Shown: positions 1-11,081, counted from the stretch's first letter. The stretch is 64,000 nt of DNA from Curtobacterium sp. MCLR17_036 (GCF_003234445.2 NZ_CP126269.1:3348001-3412000); one strand, 5' to 3'. The notes: a model not told the origin generated them from the sequence alone. Made by a program: numbers and translations.

Positions 1-421
1 AGAGCGCTCGCTCGGTCGTGTCCGCGAGCTGCTGCCGGGCCGCGGACAGCGCAGCGTCGCCGCCGGGCACGACCACGGTGAAGGCGCTGTCGCCGTTCCA
101 GCCGTCCACCTCGGCGCCGGCGTCGACGGAGACGATGTCACCCACGGCCAGGACCCGGTCGCCGGGGATCCCGTGCACGACCTCGTCATTGACGGAGACG
201 CACAGGGTGTGCCGGTAGCCGGGGACGAGCTGGAAGTTAGGCACCCCGCCGCCATCGCGGATCGTCCGCTCGGCGACGGCGTCGAGTTCACCCGTCGTCA
301 CGCCGGGGCGGATCGCTGCCCGCACGGCGTCGAGCGCCTGCGCCGTCAGCAGCCCCGGCCGCACCATGGCGCGGAGCTCGTCGGGCGTCTTGTAGATCGA
401 CGGCTTGCGGAAGCGCACCAC
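1..421 (-). CDS. map: Methionine aminopeptidase type I, 3' part missing
   Basis: Removes the initiator methionine from new proteins; a cytosolic metalloenzyme of family M24A. Only the first 140 or so residues lie in the window (family length about 250-285); the gene runs off the left edge. The visible part contains SVNDEVVHGIP and then DAGAEVDGWNGDSA, which carries the first two metal-binding aspartates. Two GTG codons in a row (421 and 418) could start it; I take the first. It begins five bases after the adk stop, so it is cotranscribed with secY and adk. The secY-adk-map order is standard for actinobacteria. Confidence 0.93.
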   Translation of the reverse strand, partial: MVRFRKPSIYKTPDELRAMVRPGLLTAQALDAVRAAIRPGVTTGELDAVAERTIRDGGGVPNFQLVPGYRHTLCVSVNDEVVHGIPGDRVLAVGDIVSVDAGAEVDGWNGDSAFTVVVPGGDAALSAARQQLADTTERAL

Positions 422-426
422 GCTGC

Positions 427-1017
427 TCAGACGGCTGCGGTCAGCCCGCGCGACGACAGGGCGGCCTGGATCCGGTCGCCGACCTCGTCGATGCCGCCGA
501 GCCCGTCGACGTCGACCACGAGGCCGCGGTCGCCGTAGGCCGCCACGATCGGCGCGGTCTGCTCGCTGTAGACCTGCTGCCGACGACGGATGGTGTCCTC
601 GTTGTCGTCGCTGCGGCCCTGGTCGGCGGCACGCTTGAGCAGGCGGCCGACGAGGGCGTCCTGGTCGGCGACGAGCTGCACGACCGCGTCGATCCCGGTG
701 CCCTGCTCGGCGAGCAGCGCGTCGAGGTACTCGACCTGTCCGACCGTGCGGGGGTAGCCGTCGAGCAGGAAGCCGTGCTCGGCGTCCGACTCGGCCAGAC
801 GCGACTTGACGAGCTCGTTCGTGAGCGAGTCGGGGACGTACTCGCCCGCGTCCATGAGCGCCTTCGCCTGCACACCGAGGGGCGTGCCGTCGGCGACGTT
901 CTTGCGGAAGATGTCGCCGGTCGAGATCGCGGGGATCCCGAGCGATTCGGCGATGCGGCCGGCCTGGGTGCCCTTCCCGGCTCCGGGAGGTCCGACGATG
1001 ATGAGACGTGCGCTCAA
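427..1017 (-). CDS. adk: Adenylate kinase
   Basis: Interconverts ATP + AMP and two ADP in the cytosol, balancing the adenylate pool. The 196-residue protein opens with the P-loop [10 protein letters not shown] (about residues 9-18), followed by the AMP-binding region STGDIFR and the DGYPRT motif. The LID is the short zinc-free form seen in actinobacteria. The start is a TTG whose last two bases form the secY stop (TTGA overlap), so translation is probably coupled; GAAGGG lies about eight bases upstream. A rare start codon may hold the enzyme at a lower level than its operon neighbours (inference). Confidence 0.97.
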   Translation of the reverse strand: MSARLIIVGPPGAGKGTQAGRIAESLGIPAISTGDIFRKNVADGTPLGVQAKALMDAGEYVPDSLTNELVKSRLAESDAEHGFLLDGYPRTVGQVEYLDALLAEQGTGIDAVVQLVADQDALVGRLLKRAADQGRSDDNEDTIRRRQQVYSEQTAPIVAAYGDRGLVVDVDGLGGIDEVGDRIQAALSSRGLTAAV

Positions 1018-2336
1018 CGGAGAAGCCCTTCGTAGTGACGCTGCTGCAGCTGCGAGTCGATCTGCTTCACGGTCTCGAGGCCGACACCCACGATGATCAG
1101 GATGCTGGCACCGCCGAACGGGAAGTTCTGGTTCGCGCCGAACAGCGCCAGTGCTGCCAGCGGGACGAGCGCGATGAGACCGAGGTAGAGCGAGCCGGGC
1201 AGCGTCACCCGGGTGAGGACGTAGTCGAGGTACTCGGCGGTGGGACGACCGGCACGGATGCCGGGGATGAACCCGCCGTACTTCTTCATGTTGTCGGCGA
1301 CCTCTTCGGGGTTGAAGGTGATCGCCACGTAGAAGTACGTGAACCCGACGATGAGCAGGAAGTACAGGACCATGTAGAACCAGTTGTCACCCGAGGTCAG
1401 GTTGCTCTGGATCCAGGTCACCCACGCGGGCGGCTCCGAGCCGTCCGAGGGCTGGTTGAACTGCGCGACCAGGGCCGGCAGGTACAGCAGCGACGAGGCG
1501 AAGATGACGGGCACGACGCCGGCCATGTTCACCTTGATCGGGATGTAGGTGTTGTTGCCGCCGTACGTCCGCCGCCCGACCATGCGCTTGGCGTACTGCA
1601 CCGGGATGCGCCGCTGCGACTGCTCGACGAAGACGACGGCCATCATGATGGCGAGGCCGACCAGGATGACGAGCAGGAAGAGCTCGAACGACTGCGACTG
1701 CTCGATCGCCCAGAGCGCCGAGGGGAACTGCGCTGCGATGGACGTGAAGATGAGGAGCGACATGCCGTTGCCGATGCCGCGCTCGGTGACGAGCTCGCCC
1801 ATCCACATGATGAGGCCGGTGCCGGCGGTCAGCGTGACGACCATCAGCATGATGGCGTACCAGCTGTCGTTCGAGATGATCGCGGAGCAGGACGACGAGG
1901 CGTTCGTACCGAAGAGGGCGCCGGAGCGGGCGACCGTGATCAGGGTGGTGGACTGCAGCACACCGAGCGCGATGGTGAGGTAGCGCGTGTACTGCGTCAG
2001 CTTCGCCTGGCCGGACTGGCCCTCCTTGTAGAGGGCGTCGAAGTGCGGGATGACCACGCGCAGCAGCTGCACGATGATCGACGACGTGATGTACGGCATG
2101 ATCCCGAGCGCGAAGACCGAGAGCTTCAGCAGCGCGCCGCCGGAGAACAGGTTGATCAGGTCGTAGAGCCCACCGGACGACGAGGCGCTGGCGAGACAGC
2201 TCTGCACCGCGGAGTAGTCGACGAACGGTGCGGGGATGTACGACCCGAGCCGGAACAGCGCGATGATCGCGAGGGTGAAGCCGATCTTCTTGCGAAGATC
2301 GGGGGTGCGCATGATGCGCGCGACCGCTCTGAACAC
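1014..2336 (-). CDS. secY: Preprotein translocase subunit SecY
   Basis: Forms the central channel of the Sec translocon in the cytoplasmic membrane. The protein has 440 residues and ten hydrophobic segments, with the usual opening [20 protein letters not shown] and the plug/TM2 region. I chose the GTG at 2336 rather than an upstream ATG because GGAG sits five bases before it and the product then has family length. Its stop overlaps the adk start. It is the last large gene of the spc run, after rplO, with a gap of about 150 bases that holds no other gene. Confidence 0.97.
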   Translation of the reverse strand: MFRAVARIMRTPDLRKKIGFTLAIIALFRLGSYIPAPFVDYSAVQSCLASASSSGGLYDLINLFSGGALLKLSVFALGIMPYITSSIIVQLLRVVIPHFDALYKEGQSGQAKLTQYTRYLTIALGVLQSTTLITVARSGALFGTNASSSCSAIISNDSWYAIMLMVVTLTAGTGLIMWMGELVTERGIGNGMSLLIFTSIAAQFPSALWAIEQSQSFELFLLVILVGLAIMMAVVFVEQSQRRIPVQYAKRMVGRRTYGGNNTYIPIKVNMAGVVPVIFASSLLYLPALVAQFNQPSDGSEPPAWVTWIQSNLTSGDNWFYMVLYFLLIVGFTYFYVAITFNPEEVADNMKKYGGFIPGIRAGRPTAEYLDYVLTRVTLPGSLYLGLIALVPLAALALFGANQNFPFGGASILIIVGVGLETVKQIDSQLQQRHYEGLLR

Positions 2337-2484
2337 GAGGACTCCGAACTTCTGGGACCGAAGGCCGTCGATCGCGGCCGTACCGGTGTCGGTCGGCAGC
2401 GCCGACCCGGCAGGCGGATGCCTGCCACTGTCAAGGAAACCGTAACGGCGGCCCGTGCGCAAACGCACGGGCCGCCGACGGGGG

Positions 2485-2949
2485 TTACTGGGAGACGGTG
2501 CCGCCAGCAGCCACGATCTTCTCGGCGGCGGACGCCGAGACCTTGTCGACCGTGACCGTGATCTTCACGGAGATGTCACCCTGACCGAGAACCTTGACCT
2601 TCTCGTTCTTGCGGACGGCGCCCTTGGCGACCAGGCCCGCAACGGTGACGTCGCCACCGTCGGGGTAGAGCTCCGAGATCTTGTCCAGGTTCACGACCTG
2701 GTACTCGACCCGGAACGGGTTCTTGAACCCGCGGAGCTTCGGGGTGCGCATGTGCAGCGGCATCTGCCCACCCTCGAAGCCGACCCGGACCTGGTAACGG
2801 GCCTTCGTGCCCTTGGTACCACGTCCAGCGGTCTTGCCCTTCGAGCCCTCACCGCGACCCACACGGGTGCGGTCCTTCTTGGCGCCCTCGGCGGGGCGGA
2901 GGTGGTGCAGCTTCAGCACCTGCACGCGCTCGTTCTTCTCGTCGCTCAT
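2485..2949 (-). CDS. rplO: 50S ribosomal protein L15
   Basis: Late-assembly protein of the large ribosomal subunit that contacts 23S rRNA. The 154 residues include the glycine-rich rRNA-binding stretch [17 protein letters not shown] typical of L15 and the C-terminal domain with an internal hydrophobic core. The start ATG overlaps the rpmD stop by four bases (ATGA), so the two are translationally coupled. Ordinary member of the spc operon. Confidence 0.98.
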   Translation of the reverse strand: MSDEKNERVQVLKLHHLRPAEGAKKDRTRVGRGEGSKGKTAGRGTKGTKARYQVRVGFEGGQMPLHMRTPKLRGFKNPFRVEYQVVNLDKISELYPDGGDVTVAGLVAKGAVRKNEKVKVLGQGDISVKITVTVDKVSASAAEKIVAAGGTVSQ

Positions 2950-3131
2950 GCGTCGACCTCCTCGACCTTCACGAGGTGCGCGACCGTCGCGATGTACCCG
3001 CGGTTCTGGGCGTTGTCCTCACGCTCGACCGTACGGCCGATGCGCTTGAGGCCCAGGCTGCGCAGGGTGTCGCGCTGGTACTGCTTCTCGCTGATAACGG
3101 ACTTGATCTGCGTGATCTTCAGGGTCGCCAT
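2946..3131 (-). CDS. rpmD: 50S ribosomal protein L30
   Basis: Small protein of the large subunit, 61 residues. It opens [14 protein letters not shown] and carries the [15 protein letters not shown] signature of L30. I start it at the ATG at 3131, which overlaps the rpsE stop (ATGA), because the longer in-frame reading upstream is only the shadow of rpsE. It overlaps rplO by four bases at its end. This gene is dispensable in some bacteria but is kept in actinobacteria. Confidence 0.97.
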   Translation of the reverse strand: MATLKITQIKSVISEKQYQRDTLRSLGLKRIGRTVEREDNAQNRGYIATVAHLVKVEEVDA

Positions 3132-3910
3132 CACGCACCTGCCTTCTCGGTCGCGGCACGCAGTGCAGCGGCCTCGGCCTGGAGCAGACGAGCCGGGACG
3201 ACCCGGTCGACGTCGAGGCCACGACGGCTCGCGACCGCGCGGGGCTCCTCGAGCTGCTGCAGCGCCTCGACGGTCGCGTGCACGATGTTGATCGTGTTCG
3301 ACGAGCCGAGCGACTTGCTCAGGACGTCGTGGATGCCGGCGCACTCGAGCACGGCGCGGACCGGACCACCGGCGATGACACCGGTACCGGCAGCGGCCGG
3401 ACGCAGGAGCACGACACCGGCAGCGGCCTCGCCCTGCACCGGGTGCGGGATCGTGTTGCCGACGCGCGGGACGCGGAAGAAGTTCTTCTTCGCCTCTTCG
3501 ACGCCCTTGGAGATCGCCGTGGGGACCTCCTTGGCCTTGCCGTAGCCGACGCCCACGAGGCCGTTGCCGTCGCCGACGACGACGAGCGCCGTGAAGCTGA
3601 AGCGACGACCACCCTTGACGACCTTCGAGACGCGGTTGATGGTCACCACGCGCTCGAGGAACTGGCTGTCGCCACCGCGGTTGTTGCGGTCGCGGCCCTG
3701 CTGACGGTCACGCCCGCCACCACGACGGCCGCGCTGGTCGGCGGAGTCGCGGTTGTTGGACGCGGAGCCCGCGGCGGTCTCGACCGGACGCTCCGCAACG
3801 GCCGGGGCCTCTGCCTCCTTGCCGGTCGTGGCCTTGGCCGTCGTGTCGGCAGCCGCGTCAGCGGTGGCCTCGACGTTGGCGTCTTCGTTCGTGTTCGCGA
3901 TGTCGCTCAC
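3131..3910 (-). CDS. rpsE: 30S ribosomal protein S5 with long low-complexity N-terminus
   Basis: Small-subunit protein at the mRNA entry site that affects decoding accuracy and translocation. The conserved S5 fold ([23 protein letters not shown] onward) begins only near residue 84. Before it lies an acidic, alanine-rich segment and then a basic RG/DR/NR-rich stretch (about residues 50-82), giving 259 residues instead of the usual 165-215. Start is a GTG overlapping the rplR stop (GTGA). The extension is a known tendency in Microbacteriaceae; its role is not known to me. Confidence 0.96.
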   Translation of the reverse strand: MSDIANTNEDANVEATADAAADTTAKATTGKEAEAPAVAERPVETAAGSASNNRDSADQRGRRGGGRDRQQGRDRNNRGGDSQFLERVVTINRVSKVVKGGRRFSFTALVVVGDGNGLVGVGYGKAKEVPTAISKGVEEAKKNFFRVPRVGNTIPHPVQGEAAAGVVLLRPAAAGTGVIAGGPVRAVLECAGIHDVLSKSLGSSNTINIVHATVEALQQLEEPRAVASRRGLDVDRVVPARLLQAEAAALRAATEKAGA

Positions 3911-4281
3911 AGGTTCAGCCCTCCTTCACGGGCACCGTCGGCGATCGCGGCGACGCGACCGGCGTACTTGCTGCCGCCGCGGTCGAAGACCACGGCCTCG
4001 ACGCCAGCGGTCTTCGCGCGCTCGGCGAGGAGCTCACCGACGCGACGAGCCTTGGCGGTCTTGTCTCCGTCGAACGAGCGGAGGTCTGCCTCCATCGTCG
4101 ACGCGCTGGCCAGGGTGTGGCCCTTCGAGTCGTCGATGACCTGCACGAACACGTGACGCGACGAGCGGGTGACGGCGAGACGCGGACGAGCCTCGGTGCC
4201 GGTGATCTTCTTGCGGAGGCGGTTGTGGCGACGAGCCTTCGCGGCCGCCTTGCTCTTGCCGCGGGTCTTGAGGAGTCCCAT
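3907..4281 (-). CDS. rplR: 50S ribosomal protein L18
   Basis: Binds 5S rRNA and brings it to the large subunit. With the ATG at 4281 it has 124 residues: [20 protein letters not shown], then the conserved [19 protein letters not shown] and a C-terminal [12 protein letters not shown] region. A GTG six bases upstream (4287) is in frame but would overlap the rplF stop; the ATG has an AGGTAAG ribosome site at better distance. It sits between rplF and rpsE, as in all spc operons. Confidence 0.96.
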   Translation of the reverse strand: MGLLKTRGKSKAAAKARRHNRLRKKITGTEARPRLAVTRSSRHVFVQVIDDSKGHTLASASTMEADLRSFDGDKTAKARRVGELLAERAKTAGVEAVVFDRGGSKYAGRVAAIADGAREGGLNL

Positions 4282-4283
4282 GA

Positions 4284-4820
4284 TCACTTACCTGACTTTC
4301 CGGCCTTGCGGCGCACGTTCTCGCCGGCGTAACGGACACCCTTGCCCTTGTAGGGCTCGGGCTTCCGGAGCTTCCGGATGTTCGCGGCGACCTCACCGAC
4401 GGCCTGCTTGTCGATGCCGGCGACGGTGACCTTGTTGTTGCCCTCCACCGCGAAGCTGATGCCCGCCGGCGGCTCGACCGTGATCGAGTGGGAGTACCCG
4501 AGCGCGAACTCGAGGTTCGAGCCCTTCGCCTGCACGCGGTAACCGGTGCCGACGACCTCGAGGCCCTTGGTGTAGCCCTGGGTCACGCCGATGATGTTGT
4601 TGGCGATGAGGGTACGGGTCAGGCCGTGGAGCGAACGCGACTCGCGCTCGTCGTCCGGACGGGTGACGAGGACCTGGTTCTCCTCGACCTTGGCCTGGAT
4701 GGGCTCCGCCACGACGAGCGCGAGCTCGCCCTTCGGGCCCTTGACCGCCACGTTCTGACCGTCAACGGAGACGGTGACGCCGGCGGGGATGTCGATGGGA
4801 AGACGTCCGATTCGTGACAT
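4284..4820 (-). CDS. rplF: 50S ribosomal protein L6
   Basis: Large-subunit protein near the factor-binding site. 178 residues, starting [15 protein letters not shown], with the two repeated L6 folds and the diagnostic C-terminal motif [16 protein letters not shown]. Family length is 175-180, so it is complete. Six bases separate it from rpsH and its stop falls just before the rplR start. Nothing unusual. Confidence 0.98.
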   Translation of the reverse strand: MSRIGRLPIDIPAGVTVSVDGQNVAVKGPKGELALVVAEPIQAKVEENQVLVTRPDDERESRSLHGLTRTLIANNIIGVTQGYTKGLEVVGTGYRVQAKGSNLEFALGYSHSITVEPPAGISFAVEGNNKVTVAGIDKQAVGEVAANIRKLRKPEPYKGKGVRYAGENVRRKAGKSGK

Positions 4821-4826
4821 TCTCGA

Positions 4827-5225
4827 TCACCACACGTAGGCGAGGACTTCCCCACCCACGCCCTTCTGCTCGGCTTCGCGGTCGGTCAGGAGGCCCGACG
4901 AGGTCGAGAGGATCGCCACGCCGAGGCCACCGAGGACCTGGGGGATCTCCGTCGACTTCGCGTAGACCCGGAGGCCCGGCTTCGAGACGCGCTTGATGCC
5001 GGCGATCGAACGCTCGCGCTCGGGGCCGTACTTGAGGTCGATGGTGAGGGTCTGCCCGACGCGGGCGTCCTCCACCTTCCACTCGCTGATGTAACCCTCG
5101 CGCTTGAGGATGTCGGCGATGTTCTTCTTGAGCTTCGAGCTCGGGAGTGCGACTGCGTCGTGGTGCGCGGAGTTCGCGTTCCGCAATCTGGTCAGCATGT
5201 CTGCGACCGGATCGGTCATCGTCAT
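4827..5225 (-). CDS. rpsH: 30S ribosomal protein S8
   Basis: Primary 16S-binding protein and, in E. coli, the translational repressor of the spc operon. 132 residues: [18 protein letters not shown] at the start and the C-terminal [13 protein letters not shown] box that contacts rRNA. I place the start at 5225 because MTMTDP is the conserved opening and the longer reading upstream runs through the rplE-rpsH spacer without similarity. In many bacteria rpsN stands just upstream of this gene; here that space holds a hairpin instead. Confidence 0.97.
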   Translation of the reverse strand: MTMTDPVADMLTRLRNANSAHHDAVALPSSKLKKNIADILKREGYISEWKVEDARVGQTLTIDLKYGPERERSIAGIKRVSKPGLRVYAKSTEIPQVLGGLGVAILSTSSGLLTDREAEQKGVGGEVLAYVW

Positions 5226-5329
5226 GGTGTTCGTCCATTTCTCGCCTGGTTTCGACACCCGTTCCACGAATGCCGACCTGAGCGATCGAGTGACCCCGAG
5301 GCGGTTCCCCGAGGTCGGTGTGTTCGTGC

Positions 5330-5365
5330 GTGCGGGCCGGAGGACGTTCATCCCCCGGCCCGCAC
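5330..5365 (-). other. Perfect 11-bp hairpin in the rplE-rpsH spacer
   Basis: The arms at 5330-5340 (gtgcgggccgg) and 5355-5365 are exact reverse complements with a 14-base loop. It lies in the 153-base spacer between rplE and rpsH where rpsN is found in other bacteria. There is no T run, so full termination is unlikely. It could slow RNA polymerase, protect the mRNA, or be a protein-binding site for spc operon feedback; the sequence does not decide. Confidence 0.6.
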
Positions 5366-5378
5366 CGCTCGAAGTAGC

Positions 5379-5969
5379 TTAGACCGTCTGCTCGTTGGAG
5401 CGGAACGGGAAGCCCAGCTGGCGGAGCAGCGCGCGTCCCTCGTCGTCCGTCTTCGCGGTGGTCACGACGGTGATGTCGAAGCCGCGCACACGGTCGATGC
5501 GGTCCTGGTCGATCTCGTGGAACACGGACTGCTCCGTGAGACCGAACGTGTAGTTGCCGTTCCCGTCGAACTGCTTGTCGCTGAGACCGCGGAAGTCGCG
5601 GATGCGGGGCAGGGCGAGCGAGATGAGGCGGTCGAGGAACTCCCACGCGCGGTCGCCACGGAGGGTGACGTGCGCGCCGATGGCCTGACCCTCGCGCAGC
5701 TTGAACTGCGCGATGGACTTGCGGGCGATGTTGACCTGGGGCTTCTGACCCGTGATCGCCGTGAGGTCCTTGATGGCCCCCTCGATGATCTTCGAGTCGC
5801 GAGCCGCCTCGCCGACACCGGTGTTCACGACGACCTTGACCAGGCCGGGGACCTGGTTGACGTTCGCGTAGCCGAACTGCTCGGTGAGGGCGGACTTGAT
5901 CTCGTCCTTGTACTTCTGCTTGAGGCGCGGCTGAACTTTCTCAGTCGTCGCGGCAGTCGTGTCAGTCAT
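5379..5969 (-). CDS. rplE: 50S ribosomal protein L5
   Basis: Binds 5S rRNA and contacts the P-site tRNA. 196 residues with the conserved [14 protein letters not shown], the [20 protein letters not shown] block and a C-terminal [18 protein letters not shown]. It is slightly longer than the 180-residue average because of an N-terminal [20 protein letters not shown] tail that is normal for actinobacteria. Its ATG overlaps the rplX stop by one base (TGATG). Confidence 0.98.
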   Translation of the reverse strand: MTDTTAATTEKVQPRLKQKYKDEIKSALTEQFGYANVNQVPGLVKVVVNTGVGEAARDSKIIEGAIKDLTAITGQKPQVNIARKSIAQFKLREGQAIGAHVTLRGDRAWEFLDRLISLALPRIRDFRGLSDKQFDGNGNYTFGLTEQSVFHEIDQDRIDRVRGFDITVVTTAKTDDEGRALLRQLGFPFRSNEQTV

Positions 5970-6328
5970 CAGAGCTTCTCACCAGACTTCTTGGCGTAGC
6001 GGACGCGGACGGTCTTCTTGACGCCGTCCTTCTCCACCTCTTCGGTACGGAAGCCGACGCGGGTCGGCTTCTTCGTCTTCGGGTCGACGATCGCGACGTT
6101 CGACACGTGGATCGATGCCTCGTGCTGCTCGATGCCGCCGGTCTTCGAGCCGCGCTGCGTCTGGCCGACGCGGACGTGCTTCGTGACGAAGTTCACGCCC
6201 TCGACGACGACGCGGTTCTTGTCCTTGAGGACCTCGATGACCCTGCCCTGCTTGCCACGGTCGCCGCCACGCTCCTGCGTCGCGCCCGTGATGACCTGGA
6301 CGAGGTCACCCTTCTTGATGTTCGCCAT
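5969..6328 (-). CDS. rplX: 50S ribosomal protein L24
   Basis: Early-assembly protein that starts large-subunit folding and sits near the exit tunnel. 119 residues with the KOW motif near the N-terminus ([26 protein letters not shown] region) and the [10 protein letters not shown] block. Overlaps rplE by one base and follows rplN by three bases. Usual length for actinobacteria. Confidence 0.97.
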   Translation of the reverse strand: MANIKKGDLVQVITGATQERGGDRGKQGRVIEVLKDKNRVVVEGVNFVTKHVRVGQTQRGSKTGGIEQHEASIHVSNVAIVDPKTKKPTRVGFRTEEVEKDGVKKTVRVRYAKKSGEKL

Positions 6329-6331
6329 GGC

Positions 6332-6700
6332 TTACAGCACCTCCGGCGCGAGCGAGATGATCTTCATGAACTTCTTGTCACGGAGCTCGCGACCGACCGG
6401 ACCGAAGATGCGCGTACCGCGCGGGTCGCCGTCGGCCTTGAGGATCACTGCCGCGTTCTCGTCGAACTTGATGTAGGAGCCGTCCTGACGACGGGTCTCC
6501 TTCTTGGTGCGAACGATGACCGCCTTGACGACGTCACCCTTCTTCACGTTGCCGCCGGGGATGGCGTCCTTCACCGTGGCGACGATGATGTCACCGAGGC
6601 CGGCGTAGCGACGACCCGAGCCACCGAGCACGCGGATGGTCAAGATCTCCTTGGCACCCGTGTTGTCGGCGACCTTCAGGCGGGATTCCTGCTGAATCAC
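6332..6700 (-). CDS. rplN: 50S ribosomal protein L14
   Basis: Large-subunit protein at the interface with the small subunit. The 122 residues start [20 protein letters not shown] and contain the L14 signature region [17 protein letters not shown], and are exactly family length. It lies 31 bases after rpsQ in the transcript and runs into rplX with a three-base gap. It is the most strongly conserved protein of this part of the operon. Confidence 0.98.
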   Translation of the reverse strand: MIQQESRLKVADNTGAKEILTIRVLGGSGRRYAGLGDIIVATVKDAIPGGNVKKGDVVKAVIVRTKKETRRQDGSYIKFDENAAVILKADGDPRGTRIFGPVGRELRDKKFMKIISLAPEVL

Positions 6701-6731
6701 TGCTGTCTCCTATTCCGAAGCAGGCCGGGGC

Positions 6732-7016
6732 CTACTTGGCCTTCTCGAGGATCTCGACCAGGCGCCAGCGCTTGGAGGCGCTGAGGGGACGGGTCTCGCT
6801 GATCACGACGAGGTCGCCGACACCAGCGGTGCCGAGCTCGTCGTGGGCCTTCACCTTGGACGTGCGGCGGATGATCTTGCCGTAGAGCGCGTGCTTCACG
6901 CGGTCCTCGACCTCGACCACGATGGTCTTGTCCATCTTGTCGCTCGTCACGTAGCCACGACGCGTCTTGCGGTAGCCGCGGACGACGGCGGCGGAGTTCT
7001 TCTCTTCGTTCGCCAT
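6732..7016 (-). CDS. rpsQ: 30S ribosomal protein S17
   Basis: Primary 16S rRNA-binding protein with an OB fold. 94 residues; the S17 signature [20 protein letters not shown] is near the C-terminus, and the lysine/arginine-rich middle contacts rRNA. The ATG shares one base with the rpmC stop (TGATG). Usual length. Confidence 0.97.
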   Translation of the reverse strand: MANEEKNSAAVVRGYRKTRRGYVTSDKMDKTIVVEVEDRVKHALYGKIIRRTSKVKAHDELGTAGVGDLVVISETRPLSASKRWRLVEILEKAK

Positions 7017-7336
7017 CAGTTCTCCTCGGCGGTCTCGGCCTCGGTCGACTCAGCCGACTTGTCGGCCTTCTTCGTCGTCTTCTTGGCCTTGGTGGCGGTC
7101 TCGACGGGCGCAGGAGTGGCACGGATGCCGAGCTCGCGCTCGCGCAGGACGGTGTAGATGCGGGCGATGTCGCGCTTGACGGCACGGAGACGACCGTGGC
7201 TCTCCAGCTGGCCGGTGGCCGACTGGAAGCGGAGGTTGAAGAGTTCCTCCTTGGCCTTCTTCAGCTCGTCAGCGAGACGCTCGTTCTCGAACGTGTCGAG
7301 CTCCGTCGGACGGAGCTCCTTGGAACCGATCGCCAT
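7016..7336 (-). CDS. rpmC: 50S ribosomal protein L29 with C-terminal extension
   Basis: Small alpha-helical protein at the polypeptide exit tunnel, where SRP and trigger factor dock. The L29 core (about residues 1-72) opens [19 protein letters not shown] and has [15 protein letters not shown]. After it comes a 34-residue tail rich in K, T, A and E, making 106 residues against the usual 65-70. The start at 7336 overlaps the rplP stop (TAATG); the longer reading upstream is rplP in another frame. The tail would lie near the tunnel exit; its role is unknown. Confidence 0.95.
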   Translation of the reverse strand: MAIGSKELRPTELDTFENERLADELKKAKEELFNLRFQSATGQLESHGRLRAVKRDIARIYTVLRERELGIRATPAPVETATKAKKTTKKADKSAESTEAETAEEN

Positions 7337-7755
7337 TATGCGTCGCCCTCCTCGCGCTTGATGATGCGTGCCTTGAGGGGCAGCTTGTGGATTGCGCGGG
7401 TCAACGCCTCGCGGGCGATGTCCTCGCTGACGCCGGAGAGCTCGAAGAGCACCCGGCCGGGCTTGACGTTGGCGACCCACCACTCGGGCGAACCCTTACC
7501 GGAACCCATTCGGGTCTCGGCCGGCTTCTTGGTGAGCGGACGGTCCGGGTAGATGTTGATCCAGACCTTGCCGCCACGCTTGATGTGACGCGTCATGGCG
7601 ATACGAGCGGACTCGATCTGCCGGTTGGTCACGTACGCCGGGGTGAGCGCCTGGATACCGAAGTCGCCGAAGCTGACCTTGGTGCCACCGGTCGCCTGAC
7701 CCGAGCGCTTCGGGTGGTGCTGCTTGCGGTGCTTGACTCGACGGGGAATAAGCAT
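7336..7755 (-). CDS. rplP: 50S ribosomal protein L16
   Basis: Organises the peptidyl-transferase centre and A-site region. 139 residues opening [19 protein letters not shown], with the two conserved blocks around [20 protein letters not shown] and [20 protein letters not shown]. Complete and of family length. Two bases separate it from rpsC; its stop overlaps the rpmC start. Confidence 0.98.
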   Translation of the reverse strand: MLIPRRVKHRKQHHPKRSGQATGGTKVSFGDFGIQALTPAYVTNRQIESARIAMTRHIKRGGKVWINIYPDRPLTKKPAETRMGSGKGSPEWWVANVKPGRVLFELSGVSEDIAREALTRAIHKLPLKARIIKREEGDA

Positions 7756-7757
7756 GG

Positions 7758-8555
7758 TTACGCCTCAACTCCTGCGCCGGCCGGCGCGTCCTGCGGGGCC
7801 TGCTGCTGACGGCCGCCGCGGTCGCCGCCACGGCGGTCGCCGCGCTCGCCACGGGGGCCGCCACGACGCTCGGGGCGCGACGAACGCTGGTTCGCCTGCT
7901 CGCGAGCGAGCTCCTTGTTCGTGATGTCGCCCTTGTAGATCCAGACCTTCACGCCGATGCGACCGAACGTCGTCCGGGCCTCGTAGAAGCCGTAGTCGAT
8001 GTTGGCGCGGAGCGTGTGCAGGGGCACGCGGCCCTCGCGGTAGAACTCCGAGCGCGACATCTCGGCGCCGCCGAGACGACCGGACACCTGGATGCGGACA
8101 CCCTTGGCGCCGGCGCGCTGTGCACCCTGCAGGCCCTTGCGCATGGCGCGACGGAACGCGACACGAGCGGAGAGCTGCTCGGCGATGCCCTGCGCGACGA
8201 GCTGGGCCTCGGTCTCGGGGTTCTTGACCTCGAGGATGTTCAGCTGGATCTGCTTCTTGGTGAGCTTCTCGAGCTCGCCACGGACGCGCTCCGCCTCGGC
8301 GCCGCGGCGGCCGATGACGATGCCCGGACGTGCCGTGTGGATGTCCACGCGGACACGGTCACGGGTGCGCTCGAGCTCGATGCGGGCGACGCCGGCGCGG
8401 TCGAGGGTCTTCTTCAGGTACTCGCGCACCTTGATGTCCTCGGCCACGTAGTCGGCGTAGCGCTGACCCGGCTTCGTGCTGTCGGTGAACCAGTGCGAGA
8501 CGTGGTCCGTCGTGATCCCGAGACGGAAGCCGTACGGGTTGACCTTCTGGCCCAT
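7758..8555 (-). CDS. rpsC: 30S ribosomal protein S3 with RG-rich tail
   Basis: Small-subunit protein at the mRNA entry tunnel with helicase activity. 265 residues: [20 protein letters not shown], a KH domain with [14 protein letters not shown] (about residues 75-95) and the C-terminal S3 domain with [18 protein letters not shown]. The last 40 or so residues are rich in R, G, D and Q, a basic tail that also occurs in related genera. It overlaps rplV by one base. Confidence 0.97.
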   Translation of the reverse strand: MGQKVNPYGFRLGITTDHVSHWFTDSTKPGQRYADYVAEDIKVREYLKKTLDRAGVARIELERTRDRVRVDIHTARPGIVIGRRGAEAERVRGELEKLTKKQIQLNILEVKNPETEAQLVAQGIAEQLSARVAFRRAMRKGLQGAQRAGAKGVRIQVSGRLGGAEMSRSEFYREGRVPLHTLRANIDYGFYEARTTFGRIGVKVWIYKGDITNKELAREQANQRSSRPERRGGPRGERGDRRGGDRGGRQQQAPQDAPAGAGVEA

Positions 8556-8947
8556 TACTTGCTCGCCTTCTTACTCGTCGCGGCAACCTCGGCCTCGTCC
8601 GGCGTCGCGAGGACGACCGTGATGTGGCTGGTGCGCTTGTTGATGCGGAAGGCGCGGCCCTGGGCGCGCGGCTGGAACCGCTTCAGGGTCGTGCCCTCGT
8701 CGACGAAGACGCGGCTCACGTAGAGGTCGCGCTCGTCGAGGAAGCTGTTCGTCGAGTCAGCCTTGACCCGTGCGTTCGCGATCGCCGAGGCGACCAGCTT
8801 GTACACGGGCTCCGAAGCGCCCTGGGGGGCGAACTTCAGGATGGCGAGCGCCTCGTGGGCCTGCTTGCCGCGGATCAGCTCGATGACGCGACGGGCCTTC
8901 TGAGGCGTGACGCGGATGTGTCGCACGCGTGCGATCGACTCCACCAT
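8555..8947 (-). CDS. rplV: 50S ribosomal protein L22
   Basis: Lines the exit tunnel; its beta hairpin is a macrolide-resistance site. 130 residues, [20 protein letters not shown] at the start, and the tunnel loop region [20 protein letters not shown] intact, without the small deletions that confer macrolide resistance in other bacteria. Usual length plus a short lysine-rich end. Confidence 0.97.
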   Translation of the reverse strand: MVESIARVRHIRVTPQKARRVIELIRGKQAHEALAILKFAPQGASEPVYKLVASAIANARVKADSTNSFLDERDLYVSRVFVDEGTTLKRFQPRAQGRAFRINKRTSHITVVLATPDEAEVAATSKKASK

Positions 8948-8972
8948 TTCGTTCCTCCTCTGCGTCCCCGCG

Positions 8973-9254
8973 TTAGCGGCGACGGCCCTTCTTGTCGTCC
9001 TTCACGTGACCACGGAAGGTGCGGGTCGGCGCGAACTCGCCGAGCTTGTGACCGACCATCGACTCGGTGACGAACACCGGGATGTGCTTGCGGCCGTCGT
9101 GCACGGCGATCGTGTGCCCGAGCATGTTCGGGACGATCATCGAGCGACGCGACCAGGTACGGATCACGTTCTTGGTGTTGGCCTCGTTCTGCGTGACGAC
9201 CTTGCGAAGCAGGTGCTCGTCGACGAAGGGGCCCTTCTTCAGACTGCGTGGCAT
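8973..9254 (-). CDS. rpsS: 30S ribosomal protein S19
   Basis: Forms a complex with S13 in the small-subunit head. 93 residues; starts [19 protein letters not shown] and has the S19 signature [17 protein letters not shown]. Complete and ordinary. It lies 25 bases upstream of rplV and 11 bases downstream of rplB in transcript order. Confidence 0.98.
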   Translation of the reverse strand: MPRSLKKGPFVDEHLLRKVVTQNEANTKNVIRTWSRRSMIVPNMLGHTIAVHDGRKHIPVFVTESMVGHKLGEFAPTRTFRGHVKDDKKGRRR

Positions 9255-9265
9255 CTTCGGAACTC

Positions 9266-10105
<840 letters not shown>

Positions 10106-10123
10106 GATTTATCCCTCTGGTCC

Positions 10124-10423
10124 TCAGCCGACAGCCGTGAAGATGTCGATCGAACCGGACTTGAGCGTCACGATGGCGCGCTTGGTGTCCTTGCGCTTGC
10201 CGAGACCGAACTTGGTGCGACGGGTCTTGCCCGGGCGGTTCAGCGTGTTGATGCTCGCGACCTTGACGTCGAAGATCTTCTCGATGGCGAGCTTGATCTC
10301 GGTCTTGTTCGAGCGGGGGTCCACGATGAACGTGTACTTGCCCTGGTCGATGAGCCCGTAGCTCTTCTCCGAGACGACCGGCGAGATGATGACGTCGCGC
10401 GGGTCCTTGTTGAAGCCGCTCAT
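10124..10423 (-). CDS. rplW: 50S ribosomal protein L23
   Basis: Docking site at the tunnel exit for trigger factor and SRP. 99 residues, opening [20 protein letters not shown], with the conserved [20 protein letters not shown] and [17 protein letters not shown] segments. Its ATG overlaps the rplD stop by four bases. Usual length for actinobacteria. Confidence 0.97.
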   Translation of the reverse strand: MSGFNKDPRDVIISPVVSEKSYGLIDQGKYTFIVDPRSNKTEIKLAIEKIFDVKVASINTLNRPGKTRRTKFGLGKRKDTKRAIVTLKSGSIDIFTAVG

Positions 10424-11079
10424 GCGGTGATCTCCTTCGCGGTCTTCGACGCGATGAAGGCGTCGAGGGCGCTCTTGCTGAAGACGAGCGCGTCGGCCTT
10501 CAGCACGTCGTAGGCGTTGAGCTGGCCGTGCGTGAGCGCGTGGACGTTCGGCAGGTTGCGGATCGACTTGAGCGTGAGCTCGTCGTCCGACTCGAGCACG
10601 ACGAGCACGTGCTTGACGGGCGCGACCTTCTCGAGCAGCGTGCGGGCGGTCTTGGTCGACGGCACCTCGGCCGCGACGAAGCCCTCCACAGCGGAGATAC
10701 GGCCACCGCGGGCGCGGTCCGAGAGCGAGCCGAGCAGAGCCGCGGCGATCATCTTCTTCGGGGTGCGCTGCGAGTAGTCGCGCGGGGTCGGTCCGTGGAC
10801 GACGCCACCGCCGGTGTGCTCCGGAGCGCGGACCGAACCCTGACGGGAGCGGCCGGTGCCCTTCTGCTTGAACGGCTTGCGACCGGCACCGCGGACTTCG
10901 CCACGGTTCTTGGTCTTGTGGGTGCCCTGACGCGCGGCTGCGAGCTGCGCGGTGACGACCTGGTGGATCAGCGGGACGTTGGTCTCGACGTCGAAGAGCG
11001 CAGCGGGCAGCTCGATGCTGCCGGCGACGGCGCCAGTCGCGTCGAGGACGTCGATCGTGGTTGCGGTCTCGGTGGCCAT
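10420..11079 (-). CDS. rplD: 50S ribosomal protein L4
   Basis: Large-subunit protein of the exit tunnel; in gammaproteobacteria it represses its own operon. 219 residues from the ATG at 11079, which fits the [16 protein letters not shown] opening; a GTG six bases upstream overlaps the rplC stop. The tunnel loop with [20 protein letters not shown] and [18 protein letters not shown] is intact. No L4-type leader can be asserted upstream of rpsJ. Confidence 0.96.
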   Translation of the reverse strand: MATETATTIDVLDATGAVAGSIELPAALFDVETNVPLIHQVVTAQLAAARQGTHKTKNRGEVRGAGRKPFKQKGTGRSRQGSVRAPEHTGGGVVHGPTPRDYSQRTPKKMIAAALLGSLSDRARGGRISAVEGFVAAEVPSTKTARTLLEKVAPVKHVLVVLESDDELTLKSIRNLPNVHALTHGQLNAYDVLKADALVFSKSALDAFIASKTAKEITA

Positions 11080-11081
11080 GA

